64,000 bases of DNA, taken from NCBI GenBank assembly GCA_003640385.1, contig RCAB01000161.1, forward strand, positions 59,952-123,951. Reading direction: 5' to 3'. The DNA is from Setaria digitata. Taxonomy: Eukaryota > Nematoda > Chromadorea > Rhabditida > Setariidae. The notes below the pieces were generated by a model. It was not told the DNA's origin, made no database searches, and saw nothing but the letters and a program-made list of their open reading frames with translations. Both the position numbers and the translations under genes were made by a program. Positions 15,201 to 27,200 of this stretch are shown here, piece by piece; position 1 is the first letter of the stretch; the number at the start of each line of letters is the position of its first letter.

Positions 15201-18200
15201 TCATCGGTCGACTGTCTTAGTTCGAGCAAAAACGCTTAGGGTTAGAGAAAATCGACCTAATAAGGAGAACAAGAAATTACTTTACGCTAGGTTACTACTA
15301 AAAAACTGAAAAAATATTCAAAAAGATATTTAAAAACTAGCTTTAGCCAGAATTAATTTGCATCAAACTTTTTGACGCTAATTAAAACCTAATGAAAAAA
15401 TAGTAACACTGAGATGATTTCGAAGGTATTAGGAAAAAGAAGTAATCGAATGTAAAATTAGAATTTTTAGTTCCATTTGACAACCTCATCATGTCTTTTG
15501 CAATTGCACAACGTTGATACTTCAGAAATCCTTGCCATCTGATGATAAACTTCAGAAGAAATTTATGCATCATATAAATCTTACGTGCTACAATTCATGC
15601 TTAAATATTTTCCATAATAAGCGTAAAAGACGACTTTTAAAGCAAAATGTCACCACAATTGATTCATAAGACGAATTTTATATTTCAAAATCCATTTGCA
15701 TACTCATCATTTCTTGTGCTGTAGACGGTGATTCAATCGTCTTAGAAATGTAATCTAAGAAAACTGTTAATCGCTTCTTGACAACTTTATTCGAGAATCT
15801 CGAGAGAGAGAGCTTAACCATTTGGTTGGATATGTATTCCTTGATTCACTGTCTCTGCATCCTTATTTCATTCTGTGTGCCCAAATTTGCATTTCCGGAA
15901 GGATTCGAGGTCAATTGTAGGAGTCTGTCAGCAACCGAGCAAATGCCTGTCCAGCAACGTATTATCAATCGTTATCTGGCAAGCATGAAACTGGATGATG
16001 AGAACGGTTTCGCAGCGATAGCTCAGTATGAACGAGAAAGCTACGACCATCTGTGTGCATCATCACAGAATCCTTTGACGGAAGAGTACCGGAGGGATGC
16101 GACAGCAGGAACAGGTGAGGAGAAGCAACTCTTCAGCACCGATTTTCTTGATGATGACCGACCGAAAGAATGCAACGGTACAAGAGGTGTCACCAGCGAC
16201 GACTGGCTCGAACTGTTGATATCACCCAAGCAGCATTACGAGATGTGGAGCTGTAGCCCGATGTGGACATGGAACTTGAATCTGAAGGAATAGTACGTGA
16301 CTCCTGTTTTGGAATGAGTTGCGCAGTCCTTCTTACCTCTTTCAATTAACCGTGATAATAATCAGCGGAATTTATGGGACATATTTCCGAACAGACACTT
16401 TCCCTGCACTCTTTTCCTTTTAATTATCTTCCCTTATGATTAACCAATCAATTAATTTGTCAACTAATTATTATCACACTCTGATAGGAAGGGAATTTTT
16501 TCAAGGAAGAAGCTCTATGAAAAAGAATTCGATTAACATTAATTCCCTAAATCACTATGCATGAATACCTTTCAAGATCCTCACTTGAACTAATTCAATT
16601 TATCATCACTCTTGTCCATTAATTTTATTTTTCCTTGCTTGTGAAGTAATTCAATACTTTTCAAACCGAAGTGATCCAACTTCACAATAAACTTATGAAT
16701 GCTTTGAAAATCAGTTCATTCAACTCTTCCGATGACAGTCCGTTTTGTTTTTATCAAAATTTGTGCTCAATAAAGATTTATTTACATTTGGTAGTATAAA
16801 AAATAAATAAACTCAATGGCATTTTAAATTATTAGTTTTTGAAAAATAAAGATTAGTGTTTTCAAATGTAAAAAGAGAAGGTCAAGTTTTAAGATTTAGG
16901 CCAATTCAGTGAAAAATGGTATAAAGTAATTTAACATCTACAGTTTCCCTAATTGTTAGGAGTGCAATCAATGATAATGTTATCTATGTGGTTATCAAAT
17001 CAGTCATAATGTTATCAATCAGCTATTTATTTAGCATGTTACATGTTTTGCTACAGTTATTTACATGCAACAAACATAGTATTGGATCCAACATTTTATT
17101 TGAATTCGAAATTAAAACTTTCAGATAAATTCGAGTTATTGGTCTGATCGCGTGAACGTTAATCAGTGTAATGGAAGCACTGTGGCCTCATCTTCAACAG
17201 GTTTAATCAAGCTTACTGCGGAAGTATTAGACCAAGGAACAGGTAACCAGGTCAAAAGTGATGTGAAAATTGATAATAATTTAGCGGGATTCGAACTTAT
17301 ACCCTTAAAACCTGGATATGGTCGCAATTCTTCAAATATAACTATCTTGGTAAGTTGTTAACGAATATCTGATATTCAGCTGGATACTGTGATCGGTCGT
17401 ATTTCTTTTTTTTTTTCAATTTAACTTCTCCAAAAAATGTAATTACAATGAAAAGTAATTAGTATGAATGCCTATGGTTATGACATAGATGAGAAACTTT
17501 CAGGACAACTTCGAAATTGAATATGAAGTATAGAACTTAACAGATTCAGATGAAAAGCACATTTTGTGGCAGGTTAGGTTATGATGTGACAGGTGTCAAT
17601 ATATTATAGATAAAATCAGTAGACGGACGTTTGCTAACGTGGCAGGAAGTATCAGTTGATGTTCGATGCATTTCCACTGATAAAAAGCAAACTCTTCATC
17701 TGAACAGCTATAAAGGAAAGATCAACTCTCTTTTAACAGTGCCATTTTTATCAAGTTTGTATGAAAACGACTGTCGAGTCATACTTATACAGGTTAATAT
17801 TTTTCCTTATACTGGACGAAAAGAAAATTTAACAAAGATTTGAAAAAAGCTGAATTATTGTCGGATGAGTGACATAGAGCTTAACAAATGAATTATGTGA
17901 AAAAGTTCAGTTCTATTGCAAAAATANCAAGAAAATTTAACAAAGATTTGAAAAAAGCTGAATTATTGTCGGATGAGTGGCATAGAGCTTAACAAATGAA
18001 TTATGTAAAAAAGTTCAGTTCTATTGCAAAAATACTTAATTTCAAAAAAGTTTGCAAACTGAAGTTAAATAGGCTGAAGTTTTTCTGTCTCTTCTCATAT
18101 GGATTTGAGAAAGAAAAAGAAACTTCTGAAGCCTGATGGTTTAAATAATTAGATAGTAATTTTGAAATTTCTAGACAATTATTTTCTTCTGAATTTTGCT

Positions 18201-21200
18201 TTCAGCCATCTTCGCTGCTCTTTTATTACAATCCAGTATAACCGACTATTAAAAGTTCATTTAAGCATTGTAGAAAGCAATTGATGAGTCACTCCATACT
18301 ATAAGAAAATTAGCAAAATTTTTCGTATCAGGAAGTTTTCAAATTTGAAACAAATTATTTCAAAAGAAATTCCTCAACAGTCGTTCAAATATTTGCAGTT
18401 TCTATTATGGCAATTACAAATGTTAATTTTTAAGTATTTAAAAAAGAAATAGAAATTATTATGGGAAAATGGCGAAAAAAGTGCATCAAATGAATGGATA
18501 AATTATAATACACGAACTAAATATCGACAATTTGTGTTTAGTTTAGAGAAACTTTGAAGTTGGACCAGAATAACTTCAGGGCACACATTGAGAAAGTTTT
18601 CCTTCATTCTCTCTGACATTCTGCTATTTTCGAGAATACTTTCTAGCAAGAGTTAAACTTCTGCAGGGATACTGTCTCACTACAGTACTATTGCTCCTCA
18701 TTATCAGCAAGCAATGTCAAATCATTAGTCTGTTTAAAAAGAAAGAGAGAGAGAGAAGCATTTTAATTAGAGAAATGAGAGCTTCTCTTCAAATGTCTAT
18801 TTGTCTCTTTTCTTAATTTACCTTGAATTATACCTTTTCATTTTTCTTTTGCTAAAATTTAAATAATTTACCTTCTATAATACACTCTACAATATTGCAC
18901 TGTATATTTTGCAAAATTTAAACTTTAGGCTAGACGTAAAATTAGTGAGCGATTGTCGCGTGCCGTAACTTTGATGTTACCGTCAGCGGACCATTCAGAA
19001 TCATTACAGTACGGTTGGATTCAGTGGTCACCACCCAGAAATGCAACATATCGAGTTGGAGAAAAATTTCGAGCCTCAGTTCCAGCACATCTGGCAACAA
19101 AGTTGAATTACTTGGTAGGTTCAACTCGAAGTGAATCAAGACCATCGTCTTTAAGGCACAATTTTTGAACTGGTATGAATAAGTCTAGACAAATATGTTT
19201 TGGATTAAGCCAGACACTAGAAATGTTCCCAGGATAGGCAGCCCAGTTGGCTTTGCTCCCATTATCGAATAGACTTGCAAGAGAATGTTTTCTTTTGATT
19301 CATAGAATGAGTCTGTAATTTCAGTAATGTTACTTGCTCATTTTCCTTCTTCCTGCACCTCTCTCTGGAATATATACAATGCACAGGACACGTATTGGAG
19401 TGTGAAAGAGACCTGACCGTATAATAATTAGCATTAAATAAAAGTTTAAATTCAGGTCGTCTGCCAGGATGAAACGTTTACAGAAGGAGGTCGTGTTCGT
19501 GACGATGGTCAGATAATATTTGAAACAACAACTACGATGGTACCTTATTGTGCGTTGTACGTATTTAGCGTACATGAAACGGTGAAAATGGACATGATTC
19601 TGTTTTTTGTTGAACTGTTCTGTGAGGTTTGATATTTTGCAAATAATTGTAGTAGAACTTTGCCGTCAATTTTTGAACTTCTATAAAGGAGCGAATTGTT
19701 CAAATGATCAAGAAATTTCTATCTCGGCAATCAATGTTAGTAAATGATTTTGCTAAGTAAGTATTTTGTATGAGAACTAATGGTAAGTCCAATTTGTGTT
19801 CTACTTCTCTGGCTTCAACAATGATTCCTCTCTGATTACAGAATATTCACCGTCCTTATTAATTTCAGAATTCAGTAGCTGTTTCCGAAGCATTAGTTGG
19901 CGTAAGCGACAATTTGACGGTAACAATAAATGGCACTCCCAATAGTCTCGCCGTATTGTCAGTTGTTGATATACGAATGCTCGAATTGATGCAGGTTATT
20001 CTTAAAGTCATCCAATTGTTTGCGCAGAATGTTTAACAAAAAGTATTTTCTTTTTTGCAGAAATATTCATCCCATTCAGCATCCAAATATTGGGACTTGT
20101 CGATGGTCGAGCGTCCATTGCAAACATTGTTTCTCGGTCTTCTTAATCCTAAGAATCTAAGTGACGAAATAAGTAAGTATTTCAAGTTGCTTTGAAATGC
20201 AATCAGAATGGTAATTCAGATTCACGTGGAATTCTTGATGATAGGCTGGAAATTATCGCAATATTTCGCCTATATTTTGAATGTAATCTAGTTGAGCTGT
20301 ATAATAATTAATTATAACTGTGACTTCTGAGAAATGATAGATATGTTGCAGGAGGAACTTGTGAAGAAGCAGGAATTCTGATGTTACAGCATCTGAAGAG
20401 TTGTCCAAATTTTGTAGAATCGCCGTCAGCTATTTCGAATCACTGCTTCCGTTCCTTCATTTTGGCATGCGAACGTCTTACTGGTCAAACAAGTTGGTGT
20501 TCAGTGAAATATTCTTCCTTACATTTGAAAATGTTCTGCAATCGGTTGAAATCCGTTTTAGAATTTTCGTCCTTGAAATGTGTTGAATGCCCACTGTCAA
20601 CTGTCAAGAGACTATGTGCCCATTTGAACTTGAAGTATATTTGGATAAGATTATCAACTGATAACACAAACCTTGCAACGAACTAAGAAGGTTAGTGAAG
20701 AAAATAGTTTTAGCCACAGGTAAAGTTTGCAACAGAAAAACTGGCCGTGGTTGCGATAGTGGTGAACCGGTAAAATTGGCAGGAACCCAATTACAGTTCA
20801 AGATGTCAAGTTTCATATCAAGTAGTGAAGAAGAATTTGAAGACTTCGAGCCTGTTGGATCCCCGAATAAACCCGATTTCAGTCCCATAATTCGACAATA
20901 TTTTCCAGAAGTTTGGCATTTCGAAGACTATGGTCTTGGGTTTGTGTTTTTAGTATCCTATTGTTGATTTATTCAATTTAAAATATTAGCTTAATATTTC
21001 TATCATTTTCTACGGAAAAGTGAATAATATAAAGATTTCTTTCCAATGAAATTTATTTTAAAATTAACATTTCAGAAATGTTTCGCAAATTGCTTTCTAT
21101 ATATATAACTATATTGAAACACTCAACTTAATGTAAAAATTGTCAATCTTAAATTCAATACCATCCAGGGAATCTGGTACGATGAATCTAACGATTCTAG

Positions 21201-24200
21201 TGCCGGATTCGGTAACTCAGTGGTCGCTTCATTCTTCAGTATGGACACCTGGTGAGCTGGCGATTTGTCAAACTCCCTCAGTGACTGTAACTACACAGAA
21301 GGAACTCTTCATGACTGTCGATCTTCCACAACACGTTTACGTGAATGAATCCGTTACCGCACGTGTCTCAGTTTTTGCTGAGAGATTAGAAGAGGACATG
21401 ACGGTAAAGTTTAAAAGAGAAACAGCTACTGTGTTTGAATTTCGAATCATCTGCTTAACGTGACAGAACTTTTTCAACTAATGAGAATTATTTGAAGTTT
21501 TCTGTTTGCGTAGCAAAACTGGATCGGCACGTGTGCGGTGACATTGGTGCTAATGGTGAAAGAGGTCAACCAGCCTACAGTCGAGTTCATCTAACGACAA
21601 CAAATACAAATGCTGCCAAAATATTTACCCTTAGGTTTGGAGATGAGTTAATTCTTTGCATACTTCTCAAATATCTCTCCACAACAATTCACATTCTGCA
21701 GGTTCTTACATACTGGAGAAACAGAAGTTATGTTCGTGTTAAAGGAGGAAGTATCGTATCCAGGACGATATCACTGCGATGTAGGTGGAGTGTACGATAC
21801 CGTCAAGTTGAAAGTTATCGTAGCTGTAAGTAAATTCAGTTATTCTCAAGGATGAATGCATCTGATTCGTTAGCAAACCGTCACCAGTATTTATCATTCT
21901 GTAGCTGAATGAGATGGCTTACAGAAAAGAGCTGAAACTAAGGAGCACTTCAGAAGGCTAGTGCTGAATCCACTCAAACCACTCAGTCGTTTGAAACACC
22001 GTACCACTTCTTGTGTCCATTATTCCGTATCCAATAACGAAACTGAAACTGAAGAAAGAAACGCTATTGGTAATTGAATTTCAATGATCGGATACTGGAG
22101 ATTAACTTTTCCACTTAGTCACATTTAACTTCCTCTCCAACTAAGATAATCCTAGTTTTTTTACATATTATTCTTTTTTACATATTTTTTTTCAGGTTTT
22201 ATTAAATCAAAATTTAGCAAATGAATTAATATTTATTCTCTGTTGTTTAATGAATGCATCTCTCAAGAAGCATATCTTGTTATCCTACTGCTCAATGCGA
22301 TTAATTTCAGATTACTATGAGCATCGGTCAGAGCAGGATCCACAGAAATTCTTCACTAATATCAATATTAATTTGCCTGATACTGAATTGATTCATGGGA
22401 TTACCATCGATTTGTCTCGTGCGTCGTATTTCTGAATGTTAATTCCGGAAAAATTCCTATTATTCATGTATCTCTACGGAAGTTTCTCGTTATACGCTAT
22501 ATATGAGAAGTGCTCTTTTTTTTAGAATTCTTGTCGGAAGGGTCAATGAATGATCCGTTTACCCAGAATGAAGCAATGCTATGGTCTAATTATCGTTGGA
22601 AAAGAAGCATTGTGGGCCATGAATCATTTCTTACTGATATCATCGGCTCGTTGGCCTCAACTTTATATCAGTTCAAATCACTGGTTCTTCCTGATAAAAA
22701 GTCTCATCGAACATCTGAATCTTTCAGTGATATCATTGGATCATGTAAGTTATTCATGCTTTTAGATAAATTTAATACTAATAGAAACTGTTACTCTGTG
22801 CTTATGCGATTAATCTGAAGAGGATATTCATTTTTCTCACTTTAAAAAAGNGTACTGTGCTTATGCGATTAATCTGAAGAGGATATTCATTTTTCTCACT
22901 TTAAAAAAGGCAATTTCTGCAGTACGCATGAATAATTAATGTGAAGCGCGAACAATTTATAATTAATATAATTAAGTGCAGCAATTAGTCGAATGAAAGT
23001 CAAATCTTTTTTGAACTTTCTCATCACTATTATCAGATATTAGCTCAGAGACATTTAATTTTTCTGGGATACACATAAAAGTCATTGAAACCAGTGGTGT
23101 CCTCTAAATTTCAGTAATGTCTGCGATGTTGACATTCTCCAACTGCCATGGCGCAGCTTTGCTGTCGTGCGCTTTCTCCAACTATCGGAATCCGAAAGAG
23201 TCTAACGACGAATCATTCTTGTATTCATCCACTGTCCATCATTTAGTCTCATTGGTTTCAGTAGAAAAAATCAAATCTTTCTTTTGAACTTTCTTATCAC
23301 TGATATCAGACTAAATATTTTCCCAGTAATATTTGTGATATGAAGCTTACTGTAATCAGGATGTGACTGAACATCCTGATTACAGTAAGCTGATTAATCT
23401 TAGACAATTAAGATTTCCAGTAGATTTTATTGATTCTTCAATTTTTCAGTCTAACTGCGCTATCTACATCGTTACTTTGTGAAGCTGATGTTGATGAACG
23501 GATCATTTGTCCATTACTTTCTTACCTCTTAGGTCAAACGAAGACTAATATAGATGCTGTGCTTCAGATGGACTACTTTCTGGATCACTTGGGTTTCGTA
23601 AGCTGCTTATGATCCACTTCTTTAGTTCTTTTTTTCCCCAAGTCTATCTATCAGAAATTCAAATCAAATTCGACTTTTTTCAAAACTTATTTCATTTTTC
23701 TAACCTGGTTCCTTTCAAGCACTGCTAAGTGAAGGATTTTCTAGTTTTTCCAAATTTTTATTATTAATCTTATTTATGTGTATATTTTTTCATTAATTTT
23801 TATTTTTATTTTCTTTTAGACAACAGCGGAAGATAAATATTGGTTTGTTAAAGCAATAATCAATCAGTTAGCTTCCGATTGCGCCATATATCAATGTGTG
23901 GTAAATTGATTTGAAAGTGTTATATCGCGTTTCGTTTTATAAAATTTTTAAAGGAAATATTTCAAAATTTAACAAACTTAAATTAGTAATAAAATTTGAA
24001 TTATTTCAATTATTTATAGCAAAATGATCTTGCTTGGATCAGTCTACGAATGAGCTTTTTCAATCTGTCCGATCAAACCGTACTCGATATACGTACTGTA
24101 GCTGCATTAGCATTCATGGCACCACAATCTATTAGCAATATTATGAGAGTTAAGCTATATTCTATTACAAGAGGTTTGCACTCTAAGTCTTCATGTATAT

Positions 24201-27200
24201 AATTTGAAATTAGAAACTTCATATGATAAATGTTTAAATGATAACAAATTTTATTTCATAAAGGTTAACTGCTTCGTGATTATCCATTGACGAATTAAAA
24301 TGATGACATTTTCTTTAAAACGTTTTAAAAATTAAAATAAATCAAAGGAAAAAAGACTTCCACAGTATTCAGTAACTATTGCAGATGACATGCTTCCATA
24401 CTGGTCAGTTGAAAAAATACCAAATAATGATTGGCTACTCACGGAAGTTCCACGTCAATTTAGTGATAAAATGAAGCACAAAACAATCACGGTTATGCTG
24501 TAATACATATTGTTTGCAGATATTCTTTCCTAAATTTTAAGTCAAACTGCTCCAGTTTGGAAGTGATTATTTAATTAAGCTAAACGTGCATAAATATTCA
24601 AAATAGAAGGAAAGAAACTGCGCAACCATGGAGGAATACGAAAAATTTAATAATTAAAAGTGTAAAATTTAGTTTCTTTAACTTTTTTTTTTTTTTTTAA
24701 ATTTCAGGGTGATTTGTTTGTCAATTCAATGGGTTTGTTAGCATTCCTAAATCGTGGAGCGGAGTCGACGTTTCCATTAATTGAATTAGATTTGCTGGCC
24801 GATTGGATCTATGAGCAACTAAACGAAATTGGACAAACTCCGTCTGCATTGGTTTGATTTTTAATTAAAATTAACGAAAAATGAAATGAATTTTTTAAGG
24901 TTGCTTACTTTGCTGCAAAATTTTCAGCTGTGAGAACAATTTCAGGATGCATACTTTGCAAATCGAGCAATTTACGAGTATCGAATGCAGAAAACGATTC
25001 GATGCGATAATAATCATAATCGAGTGACAATTCTTTGTAAGGAATGCAAACTGATGGCACATGATGTGGCTAATACACCGATCATTTTTTATGTAAAAAC
25101 TTTGAAATCTCACATTCAGAGCTATTATTTCAGTGAATTTTGGCAGAAATTTTGGCCACCTAACAATTCTTTTGTCCATTTCATTTTTATTCTTAGCTTT
25201 AACTAAATGCTATTAAGACTAGTTTTTATTTAAGTCCTCCAGTTTGTTGAGATCTATGATTATGTCACATAAATTCATCACTCCCAAATATCATTTTCAT
25301 TGTTTCTATCAGGACATACATCAGTATCCTGTAGGTGCAATTCTCTACCGTTCTTTATTTCCACAATTTTCCTGTATTTATCGTTCATCCAGTCCTTTAT
25401 CAAAAAGTTCAACAGCTACAATTAGGAGGAAGTGAAATTTTGAAGTAAACTGAAAGACACAATTCTAGTTGCCAGTAACGGTACGTAATATAACATTGGT
25501 AACCGAAGGATTTGCAAAGGTGCGAACCGGAATCCGAGTTTTAACTACAAAAAAGTTACGACTGCGCCGTGGTTTGGATCAGAACGATTTGTATCCGATC
25601 AGGATCAACATTCTACAACATGTTGACACTCCAGGAATCATTCGACAAGAAGTTTGTCTGGAGTAAGTTATCCAGCATTACAAGATTAACTGTCATACGA
25701 ATCCTTACTGGGAAAGAAAAAAAAAAGATTAATTTTTGGTTGCTAATGACTTCTGATCTTTCAATTCATTAATTAAATTAAAGACAAGTAAACCTGACTA
25801 TAAGAGGAGAATTTGCTTGAGCATATTGCAATGATTAAGATAGCTGAAAATACAATTGGTTCCAGGATTCTAACACCACTGATTGAAATGGTGGAAGTAA
25901 CGCATGGTCTTTTCACTGGTTTCAGTTCACAATACGATCTTTTCCAGATACATCAGGTGAGGCAGTATCAATAATCACAAGGAATCAGAAGATACACACT
26001 GAATGATGCAGTTTGTTGATCAGTTTAAGCATTAAAGTTGAAAGTTCAAATACTATCTGAAATCTGTCTTCGATTTCTTGCTAATATCAATTATAGAACA
26101 CAACTGTGCATGGGGTTCGCCTGTTAGATCGTGTTGTGGTCAGTAGTTATGCTGTACATTTCATTCTCACTAATGTAAGTTTCTGTTTCCAACAATTTTC
26201 TTTTATTGAAATATCTTTCGATTTTGTCAAAATTCAATGGTTTCAGCTAAAGGCAAAAATTCCTCTTTGTTACCAACTTGAAATGATAGAACCGAATAAT
26301 ACATATGAGCCGGACGAGCTAGCTCCTGTTCCTATCACTCTTCGACATCCACTTTATGGTTAGCATGAGCTCTTCCGAACAATTTTTTTTAGAAATGAAT
26401 TTTTCGATATATATGTTTGACTTAATTGGGAATCTCTATCTCGGCTATAATGCTATATTTCTGGATGTTTTTCGCGAACACAACAAGTTTAGGATGCTCT
26501 ATATTTCCAAGAAAGAAAGTTATGAGGTGCCGTAAGACGGTGAAAATACTCAGAGATAAAATAATTCGAATTAGGAAATAAAATGATTAATATTAGTTGA
26601 AGAGTGAATTGTTTGCAGATGTAGCCGGTGAAGGGTTAATTACTTTTACGGAAAGATTCAAGCGGTCGTTAGTGGAGGAGGTCATCGATATGATATGTTG
26701 GGATGGAAGTTGTTCCTGTGCCGAGGCTACCTGTACTGTCCGTTGCTCGCAGTGTCAAAGTGTCACGAAGAATCACGTGGAACATGAAGTGTGTTCGGAA
26801 AATATGTTTGGTTAGTCTAATTTTTCTTCTTGCTAACTTTGTTTATCTAAATTAATGCTCAAAAATTGTCAATTGCAATCTTACATTAATAAAAAATGAA
26901 ACAAGTTAAAGCTCTGACTTACGCTTACTATTATGAGATAGATTGAAATAGCATAATCAGAATCTGAAATCTTACTGGAATGAATCTAATATTGCAGCAG
27001 CAACAGTGGAGGTGGAAAGTTATCGGAATGAAACTGTGAGAGGTTCGGATTACTTCATCATCGACGTATCGTTGAAGCACTGGAAGGGAAACGATGTGAA
27101 AATGACCTCTTTGAAACATGGTAAAACTTTTTGAAGCTGATCAGCATTAATAAGAAATGGGAACAAATTAAACTTGTTTAAATCGATTACTCATTCAAAT

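Larger units (their letters stand above)
8479..17124 (+). other. Large intron 7 of the complement-like gene, containing nested coding sequence
   Basis: Exon 7 ends with a complete codon at 8478 before GTTAGC, and exon 8 starts with a complete codon at 17125 after TTTCAG, so the phases agree and the two exons fit one protein. The 8.6 kb between them is far longer than any other intron of the gene. It holds a long acidic ORF (12000-12623), a probable four-exon gene (13417-16293), an assembly duplication around 10287 and a GT microsatellite. The stretch 8480-11999 shows no convincing coding exon. Confidence 0.75.

Noticed and set aside
19692..19735. Possible inclusion of the frame-1 reading of this exon (ERIVQMIKKFLS)
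   Set aside because: The other frame (SNCSNDQEISISAIN) joins in phase to both neighbours and matches the macroglobulin pattern, whereas the frame-1 reading ends in a stop.
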